In this document: in pieces, positions 9,406-16,350 of the stretch
Numbering within the stretch: the stretch's first letter is position 1
Layout: each line of letters begins with the position of its first letter
Program-made: the position numbers and the translations under genes
The notes under the pieces: model-generated
The model's database searches: none
The model's input: only the letters and a program-made list of their open reading frames with translations
Told to the model about the DNA's origin: nothing
NCBI RefSeq assembly: GCF_019249655.2
Contig: NZ_CP137557.1
Coordinates: forward strand, 3,629,001-3,693,000
DNA from: Segatella copri
Lineage (GTDB): Bacteria; Bacteroidota; Bacteroidia; Bacteroidales; Bacteroidaceae
Direction of reading: 5' to 3'
Length of the DNA stretch: 64,000 nucleotides

Positions 9406-9519
9406 ATGATGATTAAGACTACAGCAAGAAGACTCTTTTTAAGTGTTGCGCTCTATATGTTGCAAATAGGCATCGTTTTAGCGCAAACTTACAACATCAG
9501 TGTTAGTGAAGTGTATTAA
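9406..9519 (+). pseudogene. 37-codon signal-peptide stub (gene remnant or very small secreted peptide)
   Basis: A short frame beginning ATG ATG encodes Met-Met-Ile-Lys-Thr-Thr-Ala-Arg-Arg, a hydrophobic stretch LFLSVALYMLQIGIVLA and an AQ cleavage-like site, then only about 10 further residues (TYNISVSEVY) before TAA. It ends 27 bases before the GH2 gene. It looks like the exported N-terminus of a lost secreted protein; a leader peptide for the GH2 gene is an alternative. Coding status unproven. Confidence 0.35.
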
Positions 9520-9546
9520 GAGTAAAATATAAATATTAAGTGAATT

Positions 9547-12500
9547 ATGAATATCAAGAACTTATTACTGTTGTCGGCTGCTCTCTTCGGCTCTATTCTT
9601 GTGGCGAATGCTTACGAGCATGAATGGGAGAATCCGACCGTGTTTGAGCGAGGCAAGGAACAACCACACGCTTGGTTTAAGACCTCGCATACGAAGTTGC
9701 TGAACGGCAAGTGGCGTTTCCATTATGCCGACGACATCAAGGATGCTCCTGACGATTTTTATCGAATGGACTTCGATGACTCCAAGTGGGCGCAGATACC
9801 TGTGCCATCCAACTGGGAACTGTTGGGCTTTGGCGCACCCTTGTATGCCAATATCACCTATCCTTGGTCGCCTAATCCTCCTTACATCGACATCCCTAAC
9901 CCTGTGGGTACTTACCGTACTTCATTCACTGTACCTTCTCAGTGGAAGGACAGGGAAGTGATGCTCCACTTCGGCTCCATCACGGGTTATGCGAGAGTAT
10001 GGGTAAATGGCACGGAGGTGGGTATGACCAAATGCTCCAAGACTCCTGCCGAGTTTGATGTGACGAAGTTAGTCCATCTAGATGGTCGTGCCAATCAAAT
10101 GGCGGTACAAGTGTATCGTTGGCACGATGGAAGCTATATGGAAGATCAGGATTTTTGGCGTATCACAGGCATAGAGCGTGACGTGTATCTACAAGCCTAT
10201 AGCCCAGTGTCTGTATGGGATTACAATATTACGGCTACTCCTGTGGATAACTATCGCAATGGACAGCTTGAGACAGATGTTACCATTCGCAATTTCTCTG
10301 GCAAGTCGGTCTCTGATAAGATGATGGTTCAACTTCGTGATGCCAGTGGCAAGTTGTTGCTCAATGAAACCAAGCCTTTCAAGGTTGATGGCAAGGAGAC
10401 AACCATCCACGTGAGCAAGAAACTGAATAAGGTGAACCTATGGAGTGGCGAAAAACCTTATCTCTATCAGATGGCGATGGTACTGGGTGGTGACACCGTG
10501 CGCCAGCAAGTAGGTTTCCGTGAGGTGAAGATTGAGAACGCCCGACTGCTTGTCAATGGCAAGATGGTATATATCAAGGGTATCAATCGCCATGAGCACA
10601 ATGACTCCTTAGGACACGTGCAGAGCCACGAAATTATGATGGATAATCTGCGCCGCCTGCGTGAGTTGAACATCAATGCTGTGCGTAGCAGCCATTATCC
10701 TAATTGTCCAGAATGGCTCGATCTCTGCGACAAGTATGGCATCTATGTGGTGGATGAGGCAAATATTGAGACCCACGGAATGGGCAGTTGTGTCTATTTC
10801 ACTGATACCGTTCCACATCCTGCTTATCGCAAGGAATGGGCTCCTGCGCATCGTGACCGCATCCATCGTATGTTCTATCGTGATCGTAATCACCCAAGCA
10901 TCATTGGATGGTCGATGGGCAATGAGTGTGGCAATGGACAGGTATTCCATGAGCAGTATCGCTGGTTGAAAGCGAACGATAAAACTCGCTTCGTACAGTT
11001 TGAGCAAGCTTGGGAGGAAGAAAATACCGACATCGTATGTCACATGTACCCTAACTGGGGCAGGGTGCTCGCCTATGCCAAGAGTGGCAAACAGCGTCCT
11101 TTCATCATGTGTGAGTATGCTCATGCGCAAGGTAATAGCAATGGAAACCTTCAGGATTACTGGGATTTAATCAAGAAGTCGCCTAACTTGCAAGGTGGAT
11201 TTATCTGGGACTTCCAAGATCAAGGCATCCGCCGTACAATCAACGAGAATACCGACCATCGTACCTATTGGATGTATAATGGAGAGATGGGAAGTTATGT
11301 ATGGCCTGTGGAGATGAACAGTGGATGTGATGGTGTCCTTGCTTCCGATATGAGTTACAAGCCGCAAGCCTTAGAGGTGAAGAAGGTATATCAAGACATC
11401 ATCTTCCCTAGCTTTGACTGGAAGAAGGGCGAGTTGACCGTAAGGAACGAGTATCAGTTCTCTACGCTTGCTGACTATGATTTCCGCTGGGTGCTCTGCA
11501 AGGAGGGCAAGGAGGTTGCTGCAGGCGACTTCCGCTTGAAGACCTTGCCGCAGCAGGAAAGCAAGGTGCGCATCAAGATGCCATCCTTGAAGGAAAGCGA
11601 TGAATACACCCTTCAGGTCTATGCCTACACTCGTGAGGCAAACGACCTCTTGCCTGCCCATTATGACTTGGCAAAGGAGCAGTTCGTACACGAAGGAAAA
11701 CTGGAAGAAATGAATCGCCAACAGGCTCAAGGTAATATCAAGGTGGAAACCCAGAAGAACAACATCGTGCTGACAGTAGGCGGCATCAAGGTGGAAATCA
11801 ACAAGCAGAATGGTGTGCTCACCAATTATGTCATGGATGGTGTTTCAGCCTTGCACAATCGTACAGCCTTGGAACCTTACTTCTGGCGTGCGCCTAATGA
11901 CAACGATTATGGCAACAAGATGCCACAGAAGAGTAACGTATGGCGTTCCGCACAGACCAATCGCTATGTATCGAAATGTCAGGTGGGCGAACCTACCGAG
12001 GAAGGAGTGCTCATTACCTTTGACATGGTGTTGAGCGATCTCAAGCAACCTTATCATCTCTCTTATCTCTTCCGCAAGGATGGCAGCATTGACGTTAAGG
12101 CGAGTATGGACACCAGGGGAAAGAAACTGCCGGAATTACCTCGCTTCGGTATGCGTATGACGCTTCCTAAGGGCTTCGAGAACGTAAGCTACTATGGTCG
12201 TGGTCCATGGGAGAACTACTCCGATAGAAAGACCAGTCAGTTTATCGGTCTCTACCATACCACCGTGACGGATATGTATTACCCATACATCTTCCCTCAG
12301 CAGACAGGCAACCACAGTGATGTGCGTTGGGCAGAGATTGCCTCGCCTCAATCAGGCATCACCCTTCGATTCCAAGCCGAGAAACCGATGGACTTCTCTG
12401 CCCTTCATTTCGCAGACGAAGATCTCGATATGGGATTGGAGAAGAAGATGATGCACCAGAAGGACATGCACCCACGTCAGGAGACGTATGTGATTTTGGA

Positions 12501-12615
12501 TGGTGCTCAGCGAGGAGTCGGTGGTGATAACAGTTGGGGTGAGCCACCTCACAAGGAGTATCGCCTCTTTGATGGGGAGTATTCTTTGGCTTATCGTCTG
12601 ACATTGAAGAAGTAA
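9547..12615 (+). CDS. Beta-galactosidase, glycoside hydrolase family 2 (LacZ type, exported)
   Basis: 1022 residues, close to E. coli LacZ length. A signal peptide (MNIKNLLLLSAALFGSILVANA) shows export. The usual five-domain order is seen: sugar-binding jelly roll (PVPSNWELLGFGAPLYANITYP), immunoglobulin-like domain, TIM barrel, and a C-terminal small-chain domain (FGMRMTLPKG, GRGPWENYSDRK, DVRWAEI). The general acid/base is Glu460 in WSMGNECGNG and the nucleophile Glu523 in MCEYAHAQGN. It would remove terminal beta-galactose, or a related sugar, from oligosaccharides. It has its own upstream gap of about 250 bases after a terminator and is followed by its own terminator, so it is probably a separate unit within the glycan block. 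Confidence 0.93.
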   Translation: MNIKNLLLLSAALFGSILVANAYEHEWENPTVFERGKEQPHAWFKTSHTKLLNGKWRFHYADDIKDAPDDFYRMDFDDSKWAQIPVPSNWELLGFGAPLYANITYPWSPNPPYIDIPNPVGTYRTSFTVPSQWKDREVMLHFGSITGYARVWVNGTEVGMTKCSKTPAEFDVTKLVHLDGRANQMAVQVYRWHDGSYMEDQDFWRITGIERDVYLQAYSPVSVWDYNITATPVDNYRNGQLETDVTIRNFSGKSVSDKMMVQLRDASGKLLLNETKPFKVDGKETTIHVSKKLNKVNLWSGEKPYLYQMAMVLGGDTVRQQVGFREVKIENARLLVNGKMVYIKGINRHEHNDSLGHVQSHEIMMDNLRRLRELNINAVRSSHYPNCPEWLDLCDKYGIYVVDEANIETHGMGSCVYFTDTVPHPAYRKEWAPAHRDRIHRMFYRDRNHPSIIGWSMGNECGNGQVFHEQYRWLKANDKTRFVQFEQAWEEENTDIVCHMYPNWGRVLAYAKSGKQRPFIMCEYAHAQGNSNGNLQDYWDLIKKSPNLQGGFIWDFQDQGIRRTINENTDHRTYWMYNGEMGSYVWPVEMNSGCDGVLASDMSYKPQALEVKKVYQDIIFPSFDWKKGELTVRNEYQFSTLADYDFRWVLCKEGKEVAAGDFRLKTLPQQESKVRIKMPSLKESDEYTLQVYAYTREANDLLPAHYDLAKEQFVHEGKLEEMNRQQAQGNIKVETQKNNIVLTVGGIKVEINKQNGVLTNYVMDGVSALHNRTALEPYFWRAPNDNDYGNKMPQKSNVWRSAQTNRYVSKCQVGEPTEEGVLITFDMVLSDLKQPYHLSYLFRKDGSIDVKASMDTRGKKLPELPRFGMRMTLPKGFENVSYYGRGPWENYSDRKTSQFIGLYHTTVTDMYYPYIFPQQTGNHSDVRWAEIASPQSGITLRFQAEKPMDFSALHFADEDLDMGLEKKMMHQKDMHPRQETYVILDGAQRGVGGDNSWGEPPHKEYRLFDGEYSLAYRLTLKK

Positions 12616-12638
12616 AAGACTTTTTCTTCTTGCTTTAT

Positions 12639-12675
12639 GGGGGTGTGTCATAAGTTAATGGCGCACCCTTTTCGT
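12639..12675 (+). terminator. Terminator after the GH2 gene
   Basis: GGGUGUG pairs with CGCACCC (one G-U pair) around a 14-base loop, followed by a T-rich stretch (ttttcgttttt). The loop and right arm also belong to a dispersed repeat shared with position 30191. Confidence 0.7.
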
Positions 12676-12776
12676 TTTTCTCTTTTTCCCAGATACGGAA
12701 TTGAAAAAAATGTTTTTATTTACAACAAAGCCCAAACTTTCACAAGTTCGGGCTTCGTCTTTCCGCAAAAGATTTG

Positions 12777-12784
12777 TATCTTTG
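12777..12784 (+). promoter_or_regulatory. Candidate -7 element in the gap before GH88
   Basis: TATCTTTG, a perfect match to TAnnTTTG. It lies about 200 bases before the GH88 start and directly upstream of a long inverted repeat, so a transcript would begin with a strong hairpin. The hairpin-like aagcccaaac / gttcgggctt pair lies just upstream. Confidence 0.45.
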
Positions 12785-12816
12785 CAGAAAACTTCTTTAA
12801 GTATGGCAGATATAAT

Positions 12817-12886
12817 AAAAATATGCTTATAAGCTGCCAAAACCATGTTAAAAAGTATAGTTTTGGCAGCTTATAAGCATATTTTT
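12817..12886. repeat. 27-bp perfect inverted repeat
   Basis: Arms 12817-12843 and 12860-12886 are exact reverse complements (core gcttataagctgccaaaac) with a 16-base spacer. It occupies the 367-base gap between the GH2 and GH88 genes. No T-run follows on the top strand beyond the arm itself (ends in ttttt). It could be a MITE-like remnant, a bidirectional terminator or a leader structure for GH88. Confidence 0.85.
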
Positions 12887-12982
12887 AACATATAACAAAC
12901 CATAGCTGCGCTTCTTTATTGCTCCAATACTAACCAGTTTAAGTAATCTTCCTGTTTCATTCGTATTGATAATAAATGAATT

Positions 12983-14227
12983 ATGATGAAAATAGAAAAA
13001 ATACTTTTTGGGGTATCAGCCTTGTTCCTAGCGAACGGCATGATGGCACAGAGCAAGCTCGATGCAAAGCAGGGGCTTGATGTGAATAAGCAACTGCAAT
13101 ACTGCCATAAGCAGGTGGGCAGAGCTTTGGCTGAGTTGAAACAGAAGGATGGCTCTTTCGACTACACGATGGAGCCTCGAAATATCCTCAAGGGGGATAA
13201 GCAGAAGGGCTGGAACTGCCGCAAGGCTACACCAGAGGAGTGGTGTGACGGTTTCTGGCCGGGAATCCTCTGGATGGACTATCAGAATACTAAGGATGAG
13301 GCTGTGCGCAGGGCTGCCGAAGGATATACGGAGTCTCTGAAAGGCATCGCCTATCGCCCTTGCTACGACCACGATATCGGTTTCCTGATGTTCTGTTCCT
13401 ACGGGAAGGGCTATGAGGTGAATCATTCGCAGGAATACAAGAATGTGATTCTGGCTTCCGCCGATTCGCTTGCCACGCTCTTCAATCCTATCGTGGGTAC
13501 GATATTGAGTTGGCCTAGAGAAGTGAAGCCTCGCAACTGGCCGCACAATACGATTATGGATAATATGATGAACCTCGATATGATGTTCTGGGCTGCCAAA
13601 AACGGAGGAAACAAACTTCTTTACGATTTGGCTGTAACTCACGCCAAGACCACGATGCAGAATCATTTCCGTCCGGATGGCAGCTGCTATCATGTGGCAG
13701 TATATGATACCATCAGTGGTAACTTTATCAAGGGAGTGACCCATCAGGGATATTCTGATGATTCCATGTGGTCAAGAGGGCAGAGCTGGGCCATCTACGG
13801 CTATACGATGGTGTATCGTTATACCCGCAACAGGATGTTCCTGGATTTTGCCCAGAAGGTGACTGATATTTACATCAAGCGATTGAAGGAAACCAGCGAT
13901 GACTTCATTCCTCTTTGGGATATGGATGATTCACGTGGAACAATGGGAGCACCGAAGGATGTAAGTGCTGCCTGTGTGGTTGCCGATGCCTTACTGGAAC
14001 TTCAGCAATATGTGGGAGGTGAGAAAGGCGAAGAGTACAAGCAGTTTGCCTTGCAGACGCTAGCCCAGCTTAGCACCAGTAAATACCAGAGCGGCAAGAA
14101 GAATGTGGCATTCCTAATGCATAGCACGGGGCATCATCCGGCAGGAAGCGAGATAGATGCCTGCATTATCTATGCCGACTATTATTATTTAGAAGCATTG
14201 AATAGAGTGAAAAATATAAGTTATTAG
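12983..14227 (+). CDS. Unsaturated glucuronyl hydrolase, glycoside hydrolase family 88
   Basis: 414 residues with a signal peptide (KILFGVSALFLANGMMAQ). The motifs follow GH88: WCDGFWPGILW, YDHDIGFLMFCSYG, WPHNTIMDNMMNLDMMFWAA (catalytic-type Asp), GVTHQGYSDDSMWSRGQSWA, and IPLWDMDDSRGTMGAPKDVSA. These enzymes hydrolyse the vinyl ether of the 4,5-unsaturated uronic acid left by polysaccharide lyases, acting on the non-reducing end of disaccharides or short oligosaccharides. The nearby heparinase II/III-type lyase would make exactly this kind of product, supporting joint action. GH105 is the main alternative, but the WCDGFW and SDDSMWSRGQSW motifs favour GH88. Confidence 0.88.
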   Translation: MMKIEKILFGVSALFLANGMMAQSKLDAKQGLDVNKQLQYCHKQVGRALAELKQKDGSFDYTMEPRNILKGDKQKGWNCRKATPEEWCDGFWPGILWMDYQNTKDEAVRRAAEGYTESLKGIAYRPCYDHDIGFLMFCSYGKGYEVNHSQEYKNVILASADSLATLFNPIVGTILSWPREVKPRNWPHNTIMDNMMNLDMMFWAAKNGGNKLLYDLAVTHAKTTMQNHFRPDGSCYHVAVYDTISGNFIKGVTHQGYSDDSMWSRGQSWAIYGYTMVYRYTRNRMFLDFAQKVTDIYIKRLKETSDDFIPLWDMDDSRGTMGAPKDVSAACVVADALLELQQYVGGEKGEEYKQFALQTLAQLSTSKYQSGKKNVAFLMHSTGHHPAGSEIDACIIYADYYYLEALNRVKNISY

Positions 14228-14250
14228 GTTAGAATAAGGTTTATGTGTTA

Positions 14251-14280
14251 AGAGGCAACCCGTGTGGGTTGTCTCTTTTG
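14251..14280 (+). terminator. Terminator after GH88
   Basis: Stem agaggcaaccc / gggttgtctct with one G-U pair and a 4-base loop, followed by tttt, about 25 bases past the stop codon. Confidence 0.75.
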
Positions 14281-14290
14281 ATATACAGCA

Positions 14291-14318
14291 AGGGCTGCCA
14301 GAATATTCTGGCAGCCCT
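14291..14318. repeat. 28-bp perfect palindrome
   Basis: agggctgccagaat followed directly by its reverse complement. It lies between the convergent GH88 and anti-sigma genes. No unpaired loop base exists, and no long T-run follows, so it is not a classical terminator. Confidence 0.8.
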
Positions 14319-14424
14319 AATACGTTAGTATGTTATGAAAAATTTGAGAGAATTGAAACTTCACAGTTTCAGAATTGTTTTACTAAACATGATTTTTTTT
14401 TATATAGAGAAAGCATAGAAATAA

Positions 14425-14925
14425 CTACTTCAATATCGTAGGAGAAGCGGTGGTGGTGCTTATCTGGTCGATGCCCGTGCGCTGCATGGAATCAACCGAA
14501 GCAGAATCGCCCATGGCTACGGAAACGCCCTTGCCACTCTTGGTGTATCCTACGTTTTCAATCTGGTTATCGACATCGTTCTGGAATGGAACCTGGGCAG
14601 CGTTGCCCAAGGTCAAGACGATAGCTACCACGGCAGCAGCCTTGAAGAGAGGCTTCAGACGCTCTGTCAGTGAAACTACCTTTGCCTTGTTTGGCTCCTT
14701 GGTGTATTCATCTTCAATCATCGCCATCATCTTCTGATCGAAGTCATCACCCAGTGTCTCTTGCTTAGCCTCGCCCATCTCGTAAGAGAAGAGCGCCTGA
14801 TATGGCTTCAGCTCGGCAGGCAACTCGTCCTGGCTGAAGAATGCACGGAGAATCTCCTCTTCTTCGAGAGAAGTCTCGGCCTTCCAATAGCGGTCCAAAA
14901 GTTGGTTGATGTACTTATAATCCAT
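14425..14925 (-). CDS. Probable anti-sigma factor (single membrane span)
   Basis: 166 residues. The acidic N-terminal cytoplasmic part (MDYKYINQLLDRYWKAETSLEEE) resembles the short anti-sigma domains of Bacteroidota; one hydrophobic segment (LFKAAAVVAIVLTLGNAA, about residues 92-109) should cross the membrane, leaving a short Ser/Thr-rich periplasmic tail. The start overlaps the end of the ECF sigma gene by 11 bases, which is the usual arrangement for a translationally coupled sigma/anti-sigma pair. No zinc-binding HxxxCxxC is seen, so it is not of the ZAS type. The inducing signal is unknown. Confidence 0.65.
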   Translation of the reverse strand: MDYKYINQLLDRYWKAETSLEEEEILRAFFSQDELPAELKPYQALFSYEMGEAKQETLGDDFDQKMMAMIEDEYTKEPNKAKVVSLTERLKPLFKAAAVVAIVLTLGNAAQVPFQNDVDNQIENVGYTKSGKGVSVAMGDSASVDSMQRTGIDQISTTTASPTILK

Positions 14926-15430
14926 AACTGTCGAATTGTTGAAATCTTTGTTTAACTGTTTGTCGAGCCCTGAAGATGTTCACCTTGACCTGGTCTTCGG
15001 TGATGCTGAGGATGTCTGCTATTTCCTTATAGGATTTTCCTTCGATGTCTCGAAGTTGCAGACAGCTGCGCTGCTTCTCGGGCAACTCATTAATGATGTT
15101 CCTTACGATGTTCAGCTTGTCTTTCTGAATCATTCGTTCGGAAGGAGTGGATGATGTCTCGTCGAGCCTTTCCGTATTTTGCTCTTCCAGCGAATCATTC
15201 TGATTATCCATCTTCTTGATGCGGTCGAGCGAGAGGTTGCGGGCGATGGTGAGGCTGTAGGCCTCGATGGAGTCGAGCTCCTGCCATCTGTCGCGGGCAT
15301 TCCAGACTTTAATCATGGTATCCTGCACAACGTCCTCCGCTTCCTCCCGGTTGAGAGTAATGCGAAGGGCCAGCCTGAAGAGTTTATTCTTCAGTGGCAA
15401 AACATCGTTTTGGAAACTGATTTCTTTCAT
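14915..15430 (-). CDS. ECF-type RNA polymerase sigma factor
   Basis: 171 residues, the normal size for an ECF sigma factor. Region 2 is seen as LFRLALRITLNREEAEDVVQDTMIKVWNA with the -10 recognition helix, and region 4 as LPEKQRSCLQLRDIEGKSYKEIADILSITEDQVKVNIFRARQTVKQ, a classical helix-turn-helix. It should redirect RNA polymerase to a small regulon when its anti-sigma partner releases it. The target genes cannot be seen here; no SusC with an N-terminal signalling extension lies next to it, which argues against a glycan-sensing sigma and for a stress or envelope signal. Confidence 0.93.
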   Translation of the reverse strand: MKEISFQNDVLPLKNKLFRLALRITLNREEAEDVVQDTMIKVWNARDRWQELDSIEAYSLTIARNLSLDRIKKMDNQNDSLEEQNTERLDETSSTPSERMIQKDKLNIVRNIINELPEKQRSCLQLRDIEGKSYKEIADILSITEDQVKVNIFRARQTVKQRFQQFDSYGL

Positions 15431-15461
15431 CCCTACATAATTAATGACGACTCACCTGTAA

Positions 15462-15469
15462 GAAAGTTA
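15462..15469 (-). promoter_or_regulatory. Possible promoter element of the sigma gene
   Basis: On the minus strand this reads TAACTTTC, one base from TAnnTTTG, about 32 bases before the start. The sigma may also control itself from an overlapping site. Weak evidence. Confidence 0.3.
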
Positions 15470-15495
15470 CAAGCAACTCTGAATTATTTCTATTT

Positions 15496-16269
15496 TTAAC
15501 TCTTAATAACAGTTCCGTGCTTTCCGTCGATGGCGGTAGCAAGGGTGATAATCACCTCTTTCACGCCTGCGTCGATGGCTGCAAGGGCATTCTCCAGCTT
15601 TGGAATCATGCCGCCTGCCACGGTACCGTCTGCTTTATATCTCTCAAAATCGGCATGTGTAATCACTGGAATCACGCTGTCGTCATCCTCAGGATTGCTG
15701 AGCACGCCTTTCTTTTCAAAACTGTATATCAATGTCACGTCGTAGTAAGGAGCCAGAGCCTTGGCTGTCTCGCTTGCGATGGTGTCGGCATTGGTATTGA
15801 GAATATTGCCCTTACCGTCGTGGGTCAGTGGAGCCATCACGGGGGTGATGCCTTCATTGATCAGGGTCTGGAGCATCTTGCCGTTGGCACGCTCTACATC
15901 GCCTACGAATCCGAAGTCAATGCCGTCCTTCAATGGGCGCTTGTGACTATGGATTACGTCCATATCGGCACCTGTCAGACCGAGGGCGTTCACGCCGTTA
16001 GCCTGAAGCTTGGCAACCAGGTTCTTGTTCACCAAACCGCCATACACCATGGTAACCACCTCCAGCATGTCTGCATCGGTGATGCGACGGCCGTTTACCA
16101 TCTTGCTCTCAATGCCGATGGCTGCGGCTACCTTGGTGGCACGGCGTCCACCGCCATGTACCAATACTTTCTTGCCGGGAATGGCAGAAAAATCCTTCAA
16201 GAGCTGTGCCAGCTGCTCGCTGTCTTCAACGATGGCACCGCCTACCTTTACTACTGTTACTTTTTCCAT
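15496..16269 (-). CDS. argB: Acetylglutamate kinase family protein
   Basis: 257 residues starting at MEKVTVVKVGG; an upstream in-frame Met adds only AT-rich intergenic codons and is rejected. The amino-acid kinase fold is clear: VVKVGGAIVED, VLVHGGGRRATKVA, NGRRITDADMLEVV and GGMIPKLENALAAID. It phosphorylates the gamma-carboxylate of an N-acylated glutamate in arginine synthesis. In Bacteroides fragilis later steps use succinylated intermediates, so the real substrate may be N-succinylglutamate; that is family knowledge, not visible here. It lies 81 bases after speA on the same strand with a hairpin between, linking arginine synthesis with arginine decarboxylation. Confidence 0.92.
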   Translation of the reverse strand: MEKVTVVKVGGAIVEDSEQLAQLLKDFSAIPGKKVLVHGGGRRATKVAAAIGIESKMVNGRRITDADMLEVVTMVYGGLVNKNLVAKLQANGVNALGLTGADMDVIHSHKRPLKDGIDFGFVGDVERANGKMLQTLINEGITPVMAPLTHDGKGNILNTNADTIASETAKALAPYYDVTLIYSFEKKGVLSNPEDDDSVIPVITHADFERYKADGTVAGGMIPKLENALAAIDAGVKEVIITLATAIDGKHGTVIKS

Positions 16270-16291
16270 CTTTAAGTTTAGTTTATAGTTT

Positions 16292-16337
16292 ATAGTTAAT
16301 AGTTTATAGGGCAATCTTGTTGTAAACTATTAACTAT
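16292..16337. repeat. 15-bp inverted repeat between speA and argB
   Basis: Perfect AT-rich arms atagttaatagttta and taaactattaactat around a 16-base loop. It sits downstream of speA and upstream of argB on the minus strand. No T-run follows; it may be a weak terminator or RNA-processing site between the two genes. Confidence 0.6.
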
Positions 16338-16350
16338 CAACTGTTAATTC

